Shown here one piece after another: positions 39,201 through 48,074 of a stretch of 64,000 nt of DNA (its first letter is position 1; each line of letters begins with the position of its first letter). A program made the translations under genes and the position numbers. Below the pieces are notes generated by a model, which saw only the letters and a list, made by a program, of their open reading frames with translations, searched no databases and was not told the origin of the DNA. Source of the stretch: Alphaproteobacteria bacterium (lineage in GTDB: Bacteria > Pseudomonadota > Alphaproteobacteria > Micropepsales > Micropepsaceae); contig JAEUMK010000072.1 in NCBI GenBank assembly GCA_016792565.1, positions 1-64,000 of the forward strand, read 5' to 3'.

Positions 39201-39615
39201 CCTGGTGCGCGTGCTGGGGGCGGGATCGTTCACCGGCATGGGCGACCTCATCGACGGCAACGGCCTTCTGTTCGACAATCTGACGGCCGACCTGTCGCTC
39301 ACCGAACACCGCATCGGCGTCACCCGCCTGCGGGTCACCGGACCGTCGGCCGGGATCACCGCCGAGGCCTTCATCGACCGCGACGCCAACACCGTGAACG
39401 CGGTCGGCGTCTTCACGCCGGTCTATTCGCTGAACACGCTGCTGCGCTGCATTCCCCTCGTCGGCGAGGCGCTCGGCGGCGACGAGGGCCTGCTCGCCGT
39501 CGCCTTCGCGGTCAGGGGCGACATCGAGGACCCGGAGATTTCCGTCAACGCCTTCTCGGCCCTCGCCCCGGGCATCCTGCGCCGCCTCTTCGAATACGAC
39601 CTCCCGGGCGGCTGA
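36223..39615 (+). CDS. Large AsmA-like / DUF3971 envelope protein (YhdP-type)
   Basis: A 1130-residue protein with an N-terminal membrane helix (LGWLGHLAASLSVLVVGALG, about residues 24-45) and a very long periplasmic region of alternating beta strands. The pattern matches AsmA-like proteins such as YhdP and TamB, which bridge inner and outer membrane and move phospholipids. The C-terminal part (MRDFRLMDQSFLVRVLGAGS, DGNGLLFDNLTADL) is typical of the AsmA_2/DUF3971 end. Translation starts with GTG at 36223. An antisense frame of similar length is a codon-bias shadow. Confidence 0.87.
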   Translation: MTAPDSTPPLAPAPKRKARRATVLGWLGHLAASLSVLVVGALGALGIGLALGPVSLGPLGPLLIRAVSDTVAGYRLSASDALLIWSSAETRLVVRFVDPRLVDDNGVEIAAANDIAVAFSIDALLAGDIAPRSLTIVGPTATFMRLADGTYDVGIRTEVRRARQVQATEADATPFIEELLKPPVAGQEETYLSEITLSDATMTFIDEATDSIVKAPRGTLVVRRTADGLSASLDGQVSLPKGNWRFYGSATYVRGAPDILVDAGIVDANLDSLADAGPLFEEFQGAALPMSGTFKLVVGVGGTLKAGEGTVSAGAGLLQIRALSNIPFQVRSALVTAAYDRAKDLFELRRLMIDADSVSGEVAGSFRLRRGADGFLTGWRAELGIADGRLAIPDLFDGETPVDRLAMAADNDLVADILTLEELNLTSGPSRISVHGQVAGLIAGAPSIRMDGTISELPVMRLGTLWPKGVATGARDWIMENVHGGMITGGTLMADLTARQLEDGDVPDSAARFELNFTGVDMAYIDGLPHLTDVKGSAVVLGNRFRSSIESGRVGALRLTKGEVAINDLERRGEPAVISGLVTGKAADVLKLIDMKPLGYPSRYGLDPASVGGDAAITLGLVVPTLKALKVEDIGFDIKAALRNVAMPIASDISLTDGAAEFVVTGTGLTAEGQGEIAGVTASFAWAENFSPGPGQTSTAFSAAAVIDEALRQRLGVDPGAYLDGAAAVEVSMTGNGFDPVTASARVDLAGAALNVPELGYVKPAGEPALMIAELERVADGYRANPVRLTGTGIDADLDILLGFDGSLRSIRANRLAAGRNDVAFTVDLAGDKPRVTADVKSLDLETLIDALLTPADSELVETAQAAAADSPSEPPHVAMQIKAEKVLMRGGAEATDLVFDIDLDHGNLVGLLLQGRIGTGAMLARLWPQADGRRRVILESDDMGRFVHGLSGYPGIAGGYGKFAVLLPKPGSDAPAPGTASMRDFRLMDQSFLVRVLGAGSFTGMGDLIDGNGLLFDNLTADLSLTEHRIGVTRLRVTGPSAGITAEAFIDRDANTVNAVGVFTPVYSLNTLLRCIPLVGEALGGDEGLLAVAFAVRGDIEDPEISVNAFSALAPGILRRLFEYDLPGG

Positions 39616-39634
39616 CGCCAGGATCACCCCCAAA

Positions 39635-40013
39635 GCTCCTCATCCTGAGGAGGCCGCGAAGCGGCCGTCTCGAAGGACGCACGGCCGATAATCCCCAAGC
39701 GCTCCTCATCCTGAGGAGCGGCCGCAGGCCGCGTCTCGAAGGACGCACGGCCGACAATCCCCAAACGCTCCTCATCCTGAGGAACGGCCGGGGGCCGCGT
39801 CTCGATGAACGCACGGTCGATAATCCCCAAACGCTCCTCATCCGGAGGAGCGGCCGGAGGCCGCGTCTCGATGGACGCACGGTCGATAATCCCCAACCGC
39901 TCCTCCTCCTGAGGAGCGGCCGCAGGCCGCGTCTCGAAGGACGCACGGCCGATAGTCCCCGAACGCTCCTCATCCTGAGGAGCGGCCGCAGGCCGCGTCT
40001 CGAAGGACGCACC
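39635..40013. repeat. Six tandem 66-bp palindromic repeats (REP-like array)
   Basis: Units starting GCTCCTCATCCTGAGG begin at 39635, 39701, 39767, 39833, 39899 and 39965, an exact 66-bp period. Each unit holds the hairpin CTCCTCATCCTGAGGAG, a second GC dyad (GCGGCCGCAGGCCGC), then GTCTCGAAGGACGCACGG and a short spacer ending ATCCCCAA. Units differ by a few bases. They fill the gap between the convergent ends of the AsmA-like gene and tyrS. Related copies lie at 56219-56309. No spacers differ enough to be CRISPR. Confidence 0.92.
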
Positions 40014-40016
40014 GCC

Positions 40017-41261
40017 TCAGACGGGCTTCACCAGCACGTGCCGCTTCTTGCCGAGCGACAACTTTACTCTCCCGTCAATGACGTGGATAAGTGAAACTGC
40101 GCCGCGCTCGTCCGTCCAGACTACGTCGTTCACACTTACGCCTGCGGACTTGATCAGACGCCGTGCTTCCGATGTGCTCTTGGCAAGTCCGGCATGTGTC
40201 ATGAGATTGGCGACTAATACGCCTTCTTTGATCGACTCAGCCATGTATTCAACGCTCGGCAGATCGCCGGCCGCCCCGCCCTCGAACTGGCCCTTCGCCG
40301 CCGCCGCCGCGCGCTCCGCCGCGTCGCGGCCGCGCACCAGCGCCGTGATCTCGGTCGCCAGCAGCTTCTTCGCTTCGTTGATCTGCGAACCCTGCAACGC
40401 CTCCAGGCGGACGATCTCGTCCTCGGCCATGTCGGTGAAGATGCGCAGGAAGCGGCCGACGTCGCCGTCCTCGGTGTTGCGCCAGTACTGCCAGAAGTCG
40501 AAATCGGGCAGCTGCTCGGCGTTCAGCCACACCGCGCCCGAGGCGGTCTTGCCCATCTTCGCGCCCGACGAGGTGGTGAGCAGCGGACAGGTCGCGGCGT
40601 AGAGCTGCACGCCCAGCATCTTGTGGCCGAGTTCGATGCCGTTGACGATGTTGCCCCACTGGTCGCTGCCGCCCATCTGCAGGATGCAGCCATAGCGGCG
40701 GTTCAGCTCCACGAAATCGTAGGCCTGCAGGATCATGTAGTTGAATTCGAGGAACGACAGCGACTGCTCGCGCTCCATGCGCGTCTTGACGCTCTCGAAC
40801 GACAGCATCCGGTTGACCGAGAAGTGCCGCCCAACGTCGCGCAGGAACGGGATGTATTCCAGCCGGTCCAGCCACGCGGCGTTGTCGATCATCACCGCGT
40901 CGGTCGGGCCATCGCCGAAGCGCATCACCTTGTCGAACGCGGTCTTGATCGAGGCCATGTTGGCGTTGATCGTCGCGGCGTCCGTCATCTTGCGCTGGTC
41001 GTCGCGGAACGAGGGGTCGCCGATCTTGGTCGTGCCGCCGCCCATGATGACCAGCGGCCGGCCGCCGACCTGCTGCAGCCGGCGCAGCATCATCATGTTG
41101 GCGAGATGGCCGACATGCAGGCTCGGCGCGGTGCAGTCGTAGCCGATATAGCCCGTCACGATGCCTTCGGCGAAGCGGGCGTTGAGGCCCGCCTCGTCGG
41201 AGCACTGGTGGAGCTGACGCCGCTCTTGCAGCAGGCGGATGAAATCGGTTGAGGTCGACAT
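40017..41261 (-). CDS. tyrS: Tyrosyl-tRNA synthetase
   Basis: TyrS charges tRNA-Tyr. The 414-residue protein has the class I HIGH-like motif LHVGHLANM, tyrosine-site segments such as YMILQAYDF and GGSDQWGNI, the KMSKS-like loop AKMGKTASGA, and a C-terminal S4 RNA-binding domain (LVANLMTHAGLAKSTSEARR, LSLGKKRHV). The start is ATG 41261 (MSTSTDFIRLL); the frame stays open upstream into the divergent anmK gene. Its 3' end abuts the 66-bp repeat array. Confidence 0.97.
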   Translation of the reverse strand: MSTSTDFIRLLQERRQLHQCSDEAGLNARFAEGIVTGYIGYDCTAPSLHVGHLANMMMLRRLQQVGGRPLVIMGGGTTKIGDPSFRDDQRKMTDAATINANMASIKTAFDKVMRFGDGPTDAVMIDNAAWLDRLEYIPFLRDVGRHFSVNRMLSFESVKTRMEREQSLSFLEFNYMILQAYDFVELNRRYGCILQMGGSDQWGNIVNGIELGHKMLGVQLYAATCPLLTTSSGAKMGKTASGAVWLNAEQLPDFDFWQYWRNTEDGDVGRFLRIFTDMAEDEIVRLEALQGSQINEAKKLLATEITALVRGRDAAERAAAAAKGQFEGGAAGDLPSVEYMAESIKEGVLVANLMTHAGLAKSTSEARRLIKSAGVSVNDVVWTDERGAVSLIHVIDGRVKLSLGKKRHVLVKPV

Positions 41262-41313
41262 GGGACTGACGTTCGCGCACAAAAGGGCGCGAGCGATAGC
41301 ACGGGGACGCGGC

Positions 41314-42429
41314 GTGGCGGAAGCAGGGCCTTGGCGGATCATCGGCCTGATGAGCGGCACCTCGATGGACGGGGTCGATGCCGCCCTGATCGAGACCGAC
41401 GGCGAGCGCGTCCTCGCCTTCGGTCCGGCCCTGACGCTGCCCTATGACGAGGCCCAGCGCGCCGCGCTGCGCGAGGCGATCGCGATCGCGGGCGGCGCCG
41501 GGGGCGCGACGGCGAACGACGAGGTGATGCGCCGGGCCGAGGCGCTTCTGACCCACACCCATGCCGAAGCGATCGCCCGCGTGCTCGCCGCCGCCTCGGC
41601 GAGCGCCGCCGACATCCACTATGCCGGCTTCCACGGCCAGACCGTGCTGCACCGGCCGCACCAGAAGCTCACCTGGCAGATCGGCGACGGCGCGGGCCTC
41701 GCCGCCGTCTCGGGGATCGATGTGGTCTTCGACTTCCGCACCGCCGACGTCGCGGCGGGCGGGCAGGGGGCGCCGCTGGTCCCCCTCTATCATCGCGCGC
41801 TGGTCGAGGGCCTCAAGACCGAGCTTCCCGTCGCCGTCCTCAATATCGGCGGCGTCGCCAACGTCACCTGGGTGGGCGAGGATGGCGCGCTCCTCGCCTT
41901 CGACACCGGCCCCGGCAATGCCGCCATCGACGACTGGGCCTTCCGCCACACCGGCCGCGCGATGGACGAGGACGGCATGCTCGCGCTCGCCGGGCGCGTC
42001 GATGCGGAGGTGCTGGGCTCGATGCTCGACAATCCCTGGTTCGACGCGGCCCCGCCCAAATCGCTCGACCGGATGGATTTTTCGACCGCCCCGGTCCATG
42101 GCCTCGCCGCGGAAGACGGCGCCGCGACGCTCACCGCCTTCACGGCGCAGACCATCGGCCTCGCCGCCCGGCACTTCCCCGAACCGGCAAGGCGCTGGCT
42201 GGTCTGCGGCGGCGGACGGCGCAATCCGGTACTGATGGCGGCCTTGCAGCAGGTGCTCCGGGCCCCGGTCGAACGCGTCGAGGCGGTCGGCTGGCGCGGC
42301 GACTTCCTGGAGGCCGAAGCCTTCGCCTTCCTCGCCGCCCGCCATTTGCGCGGCCTGCCGCTCAGCCTGCCCGGCACGACGGGCGTGCCGGCGCCGCAGA
42401 CTGGCGGCCGCCTCGCCCTGAAGCCCTAG
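41314..42429 (+). CDS. anmK: Anhydro-N-acetylmuramic acid kinase
   Basis: AnmK phosphorylates and opens 1,6-anhydroMurNAc, recycling cell wall sugar. The 371-residue product has the ATP motif GLMSGTSMDGVDAAL, then HGQTVLHRP, DFRTADVAAGGQGAPL, NIGGVANVTW, DTGPGNAAID and CGGGRRNP near the end. The GTG at 41314 with GGGGA upstream gives the usual length; longer starts back to 41239 overlap the divergent tyrS start. Confidence 0.94.
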   Translation: MAEAGPWRIIGLMSGTSMDGVDAALIETDGERVLAFGPALTLPYDEAQRAALREAIAIAGGAGGATANDEVMRRAEALLTHTHAEAIARVLAAASASAADIHYAGFHGQTVLHRPHQKLTWQIGDGAGLAAVSGIDVVFDFRTADVAAGGQGAPLVPLYHRALVEGLKTELPVAVLNIGGVANVTWVGEDGALLAFDTGPGNAAIDDWAFRHTGRAMDEDGMLALAGRVDAEVLGSMLDNPWFDAAPPKSLDRMDFSTAPVHGLAAEDGAATLTAFTAQTIGLAARHFPEPARRWLVCGGGRRNPVLMAALQQVLRAPVERVEAVGWRGDFLEAEAFAFLAARHLRGLPLSLPGTTGVPAPQTGGRLALKP

Positions 42430-42434
42430 GCGCG

Positions 42435-43238
42435 ATGGCCGACGCCTTTGCCAAATGGCGGAACAGGCGGGCGGCGCGCCCCGCTGCGCCGCAGGCCGCC
42501 GCACCCGTCGCTGAGTACAAGACGATCTACCTCAATCGCGGCTGGTCGGGCATCATGCTCCTGCTCTGGACGCCCATCGTCGTGGCGCTGATCCTCGTCA
42601 TGGTCCTGCACGAGGCCGAGCTGAACGCGATCCCCTACAGCACCGGCCTGCGCGTCCTTGCGATGCTGCTCGCGTTCGCCTCGCTCGCCGTGGTGCCGCT
42701 GGTCCTCCCGACCTCGCGCCGCGGCTGGACTCTCTGGCGCGACGCCGTCGAGATCCGCGAGCGCCCCTACGTCCCGTTGCTCGGCCGCTATCGCCATGCG
42801 CGCCTGCCGTTCGCGGAGATCGCCATCGCCCGCAAGGGCGAGCTCCTCAGCGGCATGGAGATGTTCGAGCTCGAGGACCGCAACGGCCGCCGCTACCGCC
42901 TGCTGCCGGCCTCCGTCGGAAGCGGCAAGGCGGCCACGATCGATCATCAGGGGTTCGCCGGCTTCATCGACGTCATTCGCGAGACGATCCGCGCCTCGGG
43001 CGTGGCCGTTCCGCCGGGCGAGGAACTGCGCACCGCGACCAGCGGGCTTGCCGGCGTGGTGATCCTGTCGCTGGTGACGGCGCTGTTCGGCCTGCTCTGC
43101 GCCTTTGGCGCCTACCTCCTTCTTGCGGAGGGCGAGCCGGTCGGCATGCAGGCGCTGGGCTTCGGGCTGCCGTTCCTGCTGCTGTTCGGCGGACTGGCGT
43201 TGAACCGCTGGCGCAAATGGCGCGCGGGCGGCGCCTAG
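42435..43238 (+). CDS. Membrane protein of unknown function
   Basis: A 267-residue protein with four predicted membrane helices in two pairs: SGIMLLLWTPIVVALILVMV and LRVLAMLLAFASLAVVPLVL near residues 38-95, then GVVILSLVTALFGLLCAFGA and GLPFLLLFGGLAL near the end. A soluble middle part (RRGWTLWRDAVEIRERPYVP, FELEDRNGRRYRLLP) looks like a small beta, PH-like domain. It is 5 bases after anmK, so probably cotranscribed. No family was recognised. Confidence 0.8.
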   Translation: MADAFAKWRNRRAARPAAPQAAAPVAEYKTIYLNRGWSGIMLLLWTPIVVALILVMVLHEAELNAIPYSTGLRVLAMLLAFASLAVVPLVLPTSRRGWTLWRDAVEIRERPYVPLLGRYRHARLPFAEIAIARKGELLSGMEMFELEDRNGRRYRLLPASVGSGKAATIDHQGFAGFIDVIRETIRASGVAVPPGEELRTATSGLAGVVILSLVTALFGLLCAFGAYLLLAEGEPVGMQALGFGLPFLLLFGGLALNRWRKWRAGGA

Positions 43239-43891
43239 CCGCTTTCGACGATGCGCGGGATGCGCTTGTCGAGATAGCTCTCGATCGTCTCGAACAGTTC
43301 GCCCATGCCCTCGGTGTAGAAGTGGTTGGCGCCCTCGATCTTGGCGTAGTCGATGGTGATGCCCTTCTGGGTCTTCAGCCGGTCGACCAGCTTGTCGACG
43401 TCCGGGGTCGGCACCACGGTGTCCTTCAGGCCGGTCGTGATGAGGCCGGAGGACGGGCACGGGGCGAGGAAGGTGAAGTCGTAGATGTTGGCCGGCGGCG
43501 ACACCGAGATGAAGCCGGCGATCTCGGGACGGCGCATCAGCAGCTGCATGCCGATCCAGGCGCCGAACGAGTAGCCGGCGATCCAGCAGGTCTGGGCGTT
43601 CGGGTTGAAGCTCTGCATCCAGTCGAGCGCCGAGGCGGCGTCCGACAATTCCCCGATGCCGCCGTCATAGACGCCCTGGCTGCGGCCGACGCCGCGGAAA
43701 TTGAACCGCAGGACCGAGAAGCCGCGGCGCTCGAAGGTGTGGAAAAGGTCGTAGACGATCCGGTTGTTCATGTTCCCGCCGCCATTGGGATGCGGGTGCA
43801 GGATGATCGCGATCGGCGAGCCCGACTTCTTCTGGTGCTGATAGCGCCCTTCGAGGCGGCCGGCGGGTCCGGTGAAGACGACTTCGGGCAT
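43235..43891 (-). CDS. Alpha/beta hydrolase (COG2945-like)
   Basis: A 218-residue small serine hydrolase. Features are the oxyanion segment LHPHPNGGGNMNN, RFNFRGVGRSQG, the nucleophile elbow GYSFGA, a likely Asp region near GLKDTVVPTPDVD, and the His in EGANHFY. The protein is probably a cytosolic esterase or dienelactone hydrolase-like enzyme. Its stop overlaps the end of the convergent membrane protein gene by 4 bases. Confidence 0.9.
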   Translation of the reverse strand: MPEVVFTGPAGRLEGRYQHQKKSGSPIAIILHPHPNGGGNMNNRIVYDLFHTFERRGFSVLRFNFRGVGRSQGVYDGGIGELSDAASALDWMQSFNPNAQTCWIAGYSFGAWIGMQLLMRRPEIAGFISVSPPANIYDFTFLAPCPSSGLITTGLKDTVVPTPDVDKLVDRLKTQKGITIDYAKIEGANHFYTEGMGELFETIESYLDKRIPRIVESG

Positions 43892-43956
43892 AAGGGCTTT
43901 GACCTAGCGGCAGGATCAACAATTGGTCGTGCGCTTCAGGAACCCGCCCGATATTC

Positions 43957-43985
43957 TTGACCCCGCAAGTGGGACAATCTATATC
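43957..43985 (+). promoter_or_regulatory. Promoter of the iscR-suf operon with an overlapping dyad
   Basis: TTGACC (43957-43962) and TATATC (43980-43985) are separated by 17 bases, a good sigma-70 type promoter. A near-perfect dyad TTGACCC-N7-GGGACAA (43957-43977, 6 of 7 pairs) covers the -35 and spacer. It would be a natural operator for the IscR-type regulator encoded 90 bases downstream. It does not match the E. coli IscR type 1 spacing exactly, so binding is an inference. Confidence 0.55.
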
Positions 43986-44073
43986 GAGCCGGCCGGGGGC
44001 GCGCGCGAGCGCGCTCTATACGCGGTCAAGGCGCGGAAAAACAAGGTTTTTCGCGAGGAATGGCGGGTACACC

Positions 44074-44583
44074 GTGAAGCTGAATACCAAAGGCCGCTAT
44101 GCGGTCATGGCGATCGCCGATCTGGCCAGGCATGGCAACGCGCGGCCGGTGTCGCTGGCCGACATCGCCGCCCGCCAGGAAATCTCGCTCTCCTATCTGG
44201 AACAGCTCTTCGCCAAGCTGCGCCGGGCCGGCCTGGTGCGCAGCGTGCGCGGCCCGGGGGGCGGCTATCGCCTCGCCCGGACGGCGGCCGAAACCCGTGT
44301 CGCCGAGGTCATCCTCGCCGTCGACGAGCCGATCAAGGCGACCCGCTGCCAGATCGGCGGCACCAAGGGCTGCACCGGCAATGGCGGGCGCTGCATCACC
44401 CACGATCTGTGGGAAGAACTCAGCCGCCAGATCCACATCTTCCTTTCGTCCGTGACCCTGGCCGACGTGCTCGAGAACCGCGTCCTGGGCCGCAGCGCGC
44501 CGCTGCGCCCGGCCGGCGAGGCGCCGTTCGACATCGATCTCCTGATCGAACCGGACAAAGAGCCGGAGTCGATGGTCGCCTGA
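44074..44583 (+). CDS. iscR: IscR-type Rrf2 family iron-sulfur regulator
   Basis: A 169-residue Rrf2 family winged-helix regulator of Fe-S assembly genes. It starts KLNTKGRYAVMAI, close to IscR, at GTG 44074. The winged helix carries SLSYLEQLFAKLRRAGLV and SVRGPGGGYRLA. The [2Fe-2S] ligands are all present: three Cys and one His in CQIGGTKGC, GGRC and ITHDLW. It heads the suf operon, one base before the cysteine desulfurase gene, so it probably senses cluster status and controls the whole operon. Confidence 0.93.
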   Translation: MKLNTKGRYAVMAIADLARHGNARPVSLADIAARQEISLSYLEQLFAKLRRAGLVRSVRGPGGGYRLARTAAETRVAEVILAVDEPIKATRCQIGGTKGCTGNGGRCITHDLWEELSRQIHIFLSSVTLADVLENRVLGRSAPLRPAGEAPFDIDLLIEPDKEPESMVA

Positions 44584-44584
44584 C

Positions 44585-45733
44585 GTGACGGACACCCGCA
44601 CCTATCTCGATCACAACGCCACGACGCCGCTGCTCCCGGCGGCGCGCGACGCGCTGGCGGAGGCGCTGGCGGCGGGCGGCAATCCCTCCTCGGTCCATGC
44701 CGAGGGCCGCGCCGCGCGCAGCCGCGTCGAGAAGGCGAGGGCGCAGGTCGCCGGGCTGGCGGGCGTCAAGCCGGCGGAGGTGATCTTCACGAGCGGCGGC
44801 AGCGAGGCGAATGCGCTCGCCCTGCGCGGCCTTGCGCCGTCGCGCCCGGTCCTCGTCGTCGGCGCGACCGAGCACGACTCGGTGCGCGCCAACGCCGCCG
44901 ATCTCGGCGCTGTCCTCCGGGTTGAGACTCTGCCCGTTGACGGCGCGGGCCTCCCCGATCTGGAAGCGCTCGACCGCCTCCTTGAGGATGCGGGGCAGGG
45001 GCGCGCGCTCGTCTCGGTCATGGCCGCCAACAACGAAACCGGCGTCCTCGCGCCGCTCGCCGAGATCGCCCGCATCGCCCGCGCCCACGGCGCGCTGCTG
45101 CACACCGACGCCGTTCAGGCCGCCGGCCGCATCGCGCTCGACACGGCGGCGCACGGCGCCGACCTGCTCTCGCTCTCCGCGCATAAGATCGGCGGAGCGC
45201 CGGGGGCCGGAGCGCTGATCGTGCGCGAGGGCGTCGTCCTCGCCCGCCAGATCGCGGGCGGCGGACAGGAACTCGGGCGCCGCGCCGGCACCGAGAACGT
45301 TCCCGCCATCGCCGCCTTTGCCGCCGCCGCCGCCCATGCGGCGGCGCATTTGGACGACTGGACCGCCATCGCCGCCCTCCGCGACAATCTCGAACGCCGT
45401 CTCCTCGCCGCCGTGCCGCTGGCTGTCGTCCACGGCGCCTGCGCGCCGCGCCTGCCCAACACCTCGATGATCGGCCTTGCCGGCGTTGCCGGCGAGACCC
45501 AGGTCATGGCGATGGATCTCGCCGGGTTCGCGGTCAGTTCGGGCGCCGCCTGCTCCAGCGGCAAGGTCAAGGCCAGCCACGTCCTCGCCGCGATGGGCGT
45601 CGCTGCGGCGGGCGACGCCATCCGCATCTCGCTCGGCCGCGACACGTCGCAGGCGGACATCGACGTCTTCGCCGCGGCATGGACCGCCTTCGCCGCCCGC
45701 GCCCTTTCGCGCCGCGTCGGCCTGGCGGCATAG
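44585..45733 (+). CDS. Cysteine desulfurase (NifS/IscS-like)
   Basis: This PLP enzyme takes sulfur from cysteine for Fe-S cluster building. The 382-residue product has YLDHNATTPLLP, FTSGGSEANALAL, the PLP-binding His region TEHDS, the PLP lysine in SLSAHKIGG, and the persulfide Cys in VSSGAACSSGK. It is the class I (IscS/NifS) type, distinct from the SufS later in the same operon. Translation starts with GTG at 44585, one base after the iscR stop. sufB follows 9 bases later. Confidence 0.95.
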   Translation: MTDTRTYLDHNATTPLLPAARDALAEALAAGGNPSSVHAEGRAARSRVEKARAQVAGLAGVKPAEVIFTSGGSEANALALRGLAPSRPVLVVGATEHDSVRANAADLGAVLRVETLPVDGAGLPDLEALDRLLEDAGQGRALVSVMAANNETGVLAPLAEIARIARAHGALLHTDAVQAAGRIALDTAAHGADLLSLSAHKIGGAPGAGALIVREGVVLARQIAGGGQELGRRAGTENVPAIAAFAAAAAHAAAHLDDWTAIAALRDNLERRLLAAVPLAVVHGACAPRLPNTSMIGLAGVAGETQVMAMDLAGFAVSSGAACSSGKVKASHVLAAMGVAAAGDAIRISLGRDTSQADIDVFAAAWTAFAARALSRRVGLAA

Positions 45734-45742
45734 GAGCACGCA

Positions 45743-47193
<1,451 letters not shown>

Positions 47194-47197
<4 letters not shown>

Positions 47198-47673
47198 GCG
47201 AGCGGCGCGTTATCAACATCGCCGATGTCCCCATGAACCTCATCCTGGGCGGGCGCCGCTTCGCGGCGCAGGCGGGGCTCGCCGGACCGGAAATCGGTTC
47301 GACAGGCATCGGTTGCTCGGTGTTCGACGTTCCGCCGGGCATGAGCGCCTGTCCCTTTCATCGCCACCACGCGACGCACGAGCTGTTTTTCGTGCTGGAA
47401 GGCGAGGGCGAAACCCGGCTCGACGAGGCCCGCCTCCCGATCCGGCCGGGCGATCTCATCGCCGCGCCGGCCGGCAAGGAAGCCCACCAGATCGTCAATA
47501 CCGGGACGACGAACCTGCGCTATCTTGCATTTTCCGCAGAAGGCCCAGCGGACATCGTCGAATACCCTGATTCCGGCAAGCTGATGATCGAGGCCGGGAC
47601 GTGGCCCAACCGCAGCATCGAGCTGCTCGGCCGGCTGGCGCCCGCCGAATACTACGATGGCGAGGAGGCCTAG
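47194..47673 (+). CDS. Cupin-domain protein inside the suf operon
   Basis: A 159-residue protein with one cupin beta-barrel. Metal-binding motif 1 reads [20 protein letters not shown], with His and Glu ligands, and motif 2 lies in [18 protein letters not shown]. It sits between sufB (4-base overlap) and a 36-residue ORF. Cupins are very diverse and its substrate is unknown. The position inside the suf transcript suggests a role in, or regulation with, Fe-S assembly or sulfur metabolism. Confidence 0.85.
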
Positions 47674-47784
47674 ATGGCGGCGTTGTCGGACGAAACCCGG
47701 TTCGCCTCGCGCACCCTCTCCACGCGCGCCCGCTGCCTGGCGGCGCTTGACACCAACCGCGCGCGGCAGGCGCAAAACGGATGA
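47674..47784 (+). CDS. 36-residue ORF in the suf operon
   Basis: A short ORF starts at ATG 47674, directly after the cupin stop, with GAGGAGG just upstream. Its TGA (47782-47784) overlaps the ATG of the next gene. The product is MAALSDETRFASRTLSTRAR plus CLAALDTNRARQAQNG, basic and polar with one Cys. Ribosome site and coupling on both sides support translation. It could instead serve mainly to couple translation to the next gene. No family was recognised. Confidence 0.5.
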   Translation: MAALSDETRFASRTLSTRARCLAALDTNRARQAQNG

Positions 47785-48074
47785 ACTTCAACGACGGACG
47801 CTTCTGGTTCGTGCGCTCCAACGGCGGCAATGGCTCCTACCCCGTGACCCTGGAGGGCTGGGCAGTCGTGCTCGCCTTCGTTCTGGGCGTCATGGCGACG
47901 GCCGTCACGGCCTACGCGGTTCAGGTCGTCGTGCCTGAAATCCCCTGGCTCGGCTTCGCCGTCTTCGGCGTCGGCATGGCCGCCGATGCCACAGCCTTCA
48001 TCCTGATCGCCCGGTCCAAGACCGACTGGTCGATCACCGCATCGGACTATTTTTCCGGCAAGGGGACGCGTTGA
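47781..48074 (+). CDS. Two-helix membrane protein in the suf operon
   Basis: A 97-residue protein with a short N-terminus (MNFNDGRFWFVRSNGGNG), two membrane helices (GWAVVLAFVLGVMATAVTAY and LGFAVFGVGMAADATAFILI) and a polar tail. It is coupled by overlap to the 36-residue ORF upstream and its TGA shares a base with the sufC ATG. Function unknown. Similar small proteins beside Fe-S genes are not something I can name with confidence. Confidence 0.75.
   Translation: MNFNDGRFWFVRSNGGNGSYPVTLEGWAVVLAFVLGVMATAVTAYAVQVVVPEIPWLGFAVFGVGMAADATAFILIARSKTDWSITASDYFSGKGTR

Noticed and set aside
36238-39633. A 1131-codon minus-strand frame opposite the AsmA-like gene
   Set aside because: The plus-strand protein has a membrane helix and the AsmA pattern; the antisense frame has none and is a codon-bias artefact.
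39545-40012. A 155-codon minus-strand frame with 22-residue repeats
   Set aside because: It arises only because the 66-bp DNA repeat is a multiple of three. Each unit is a palindromic hairpin, and there is no start signal.
39635-40013. Possible CRISPR array
   Set aside because: The period is regular, but the whole unit is repeated, including the part that would be spacer, and no cas gene is present.
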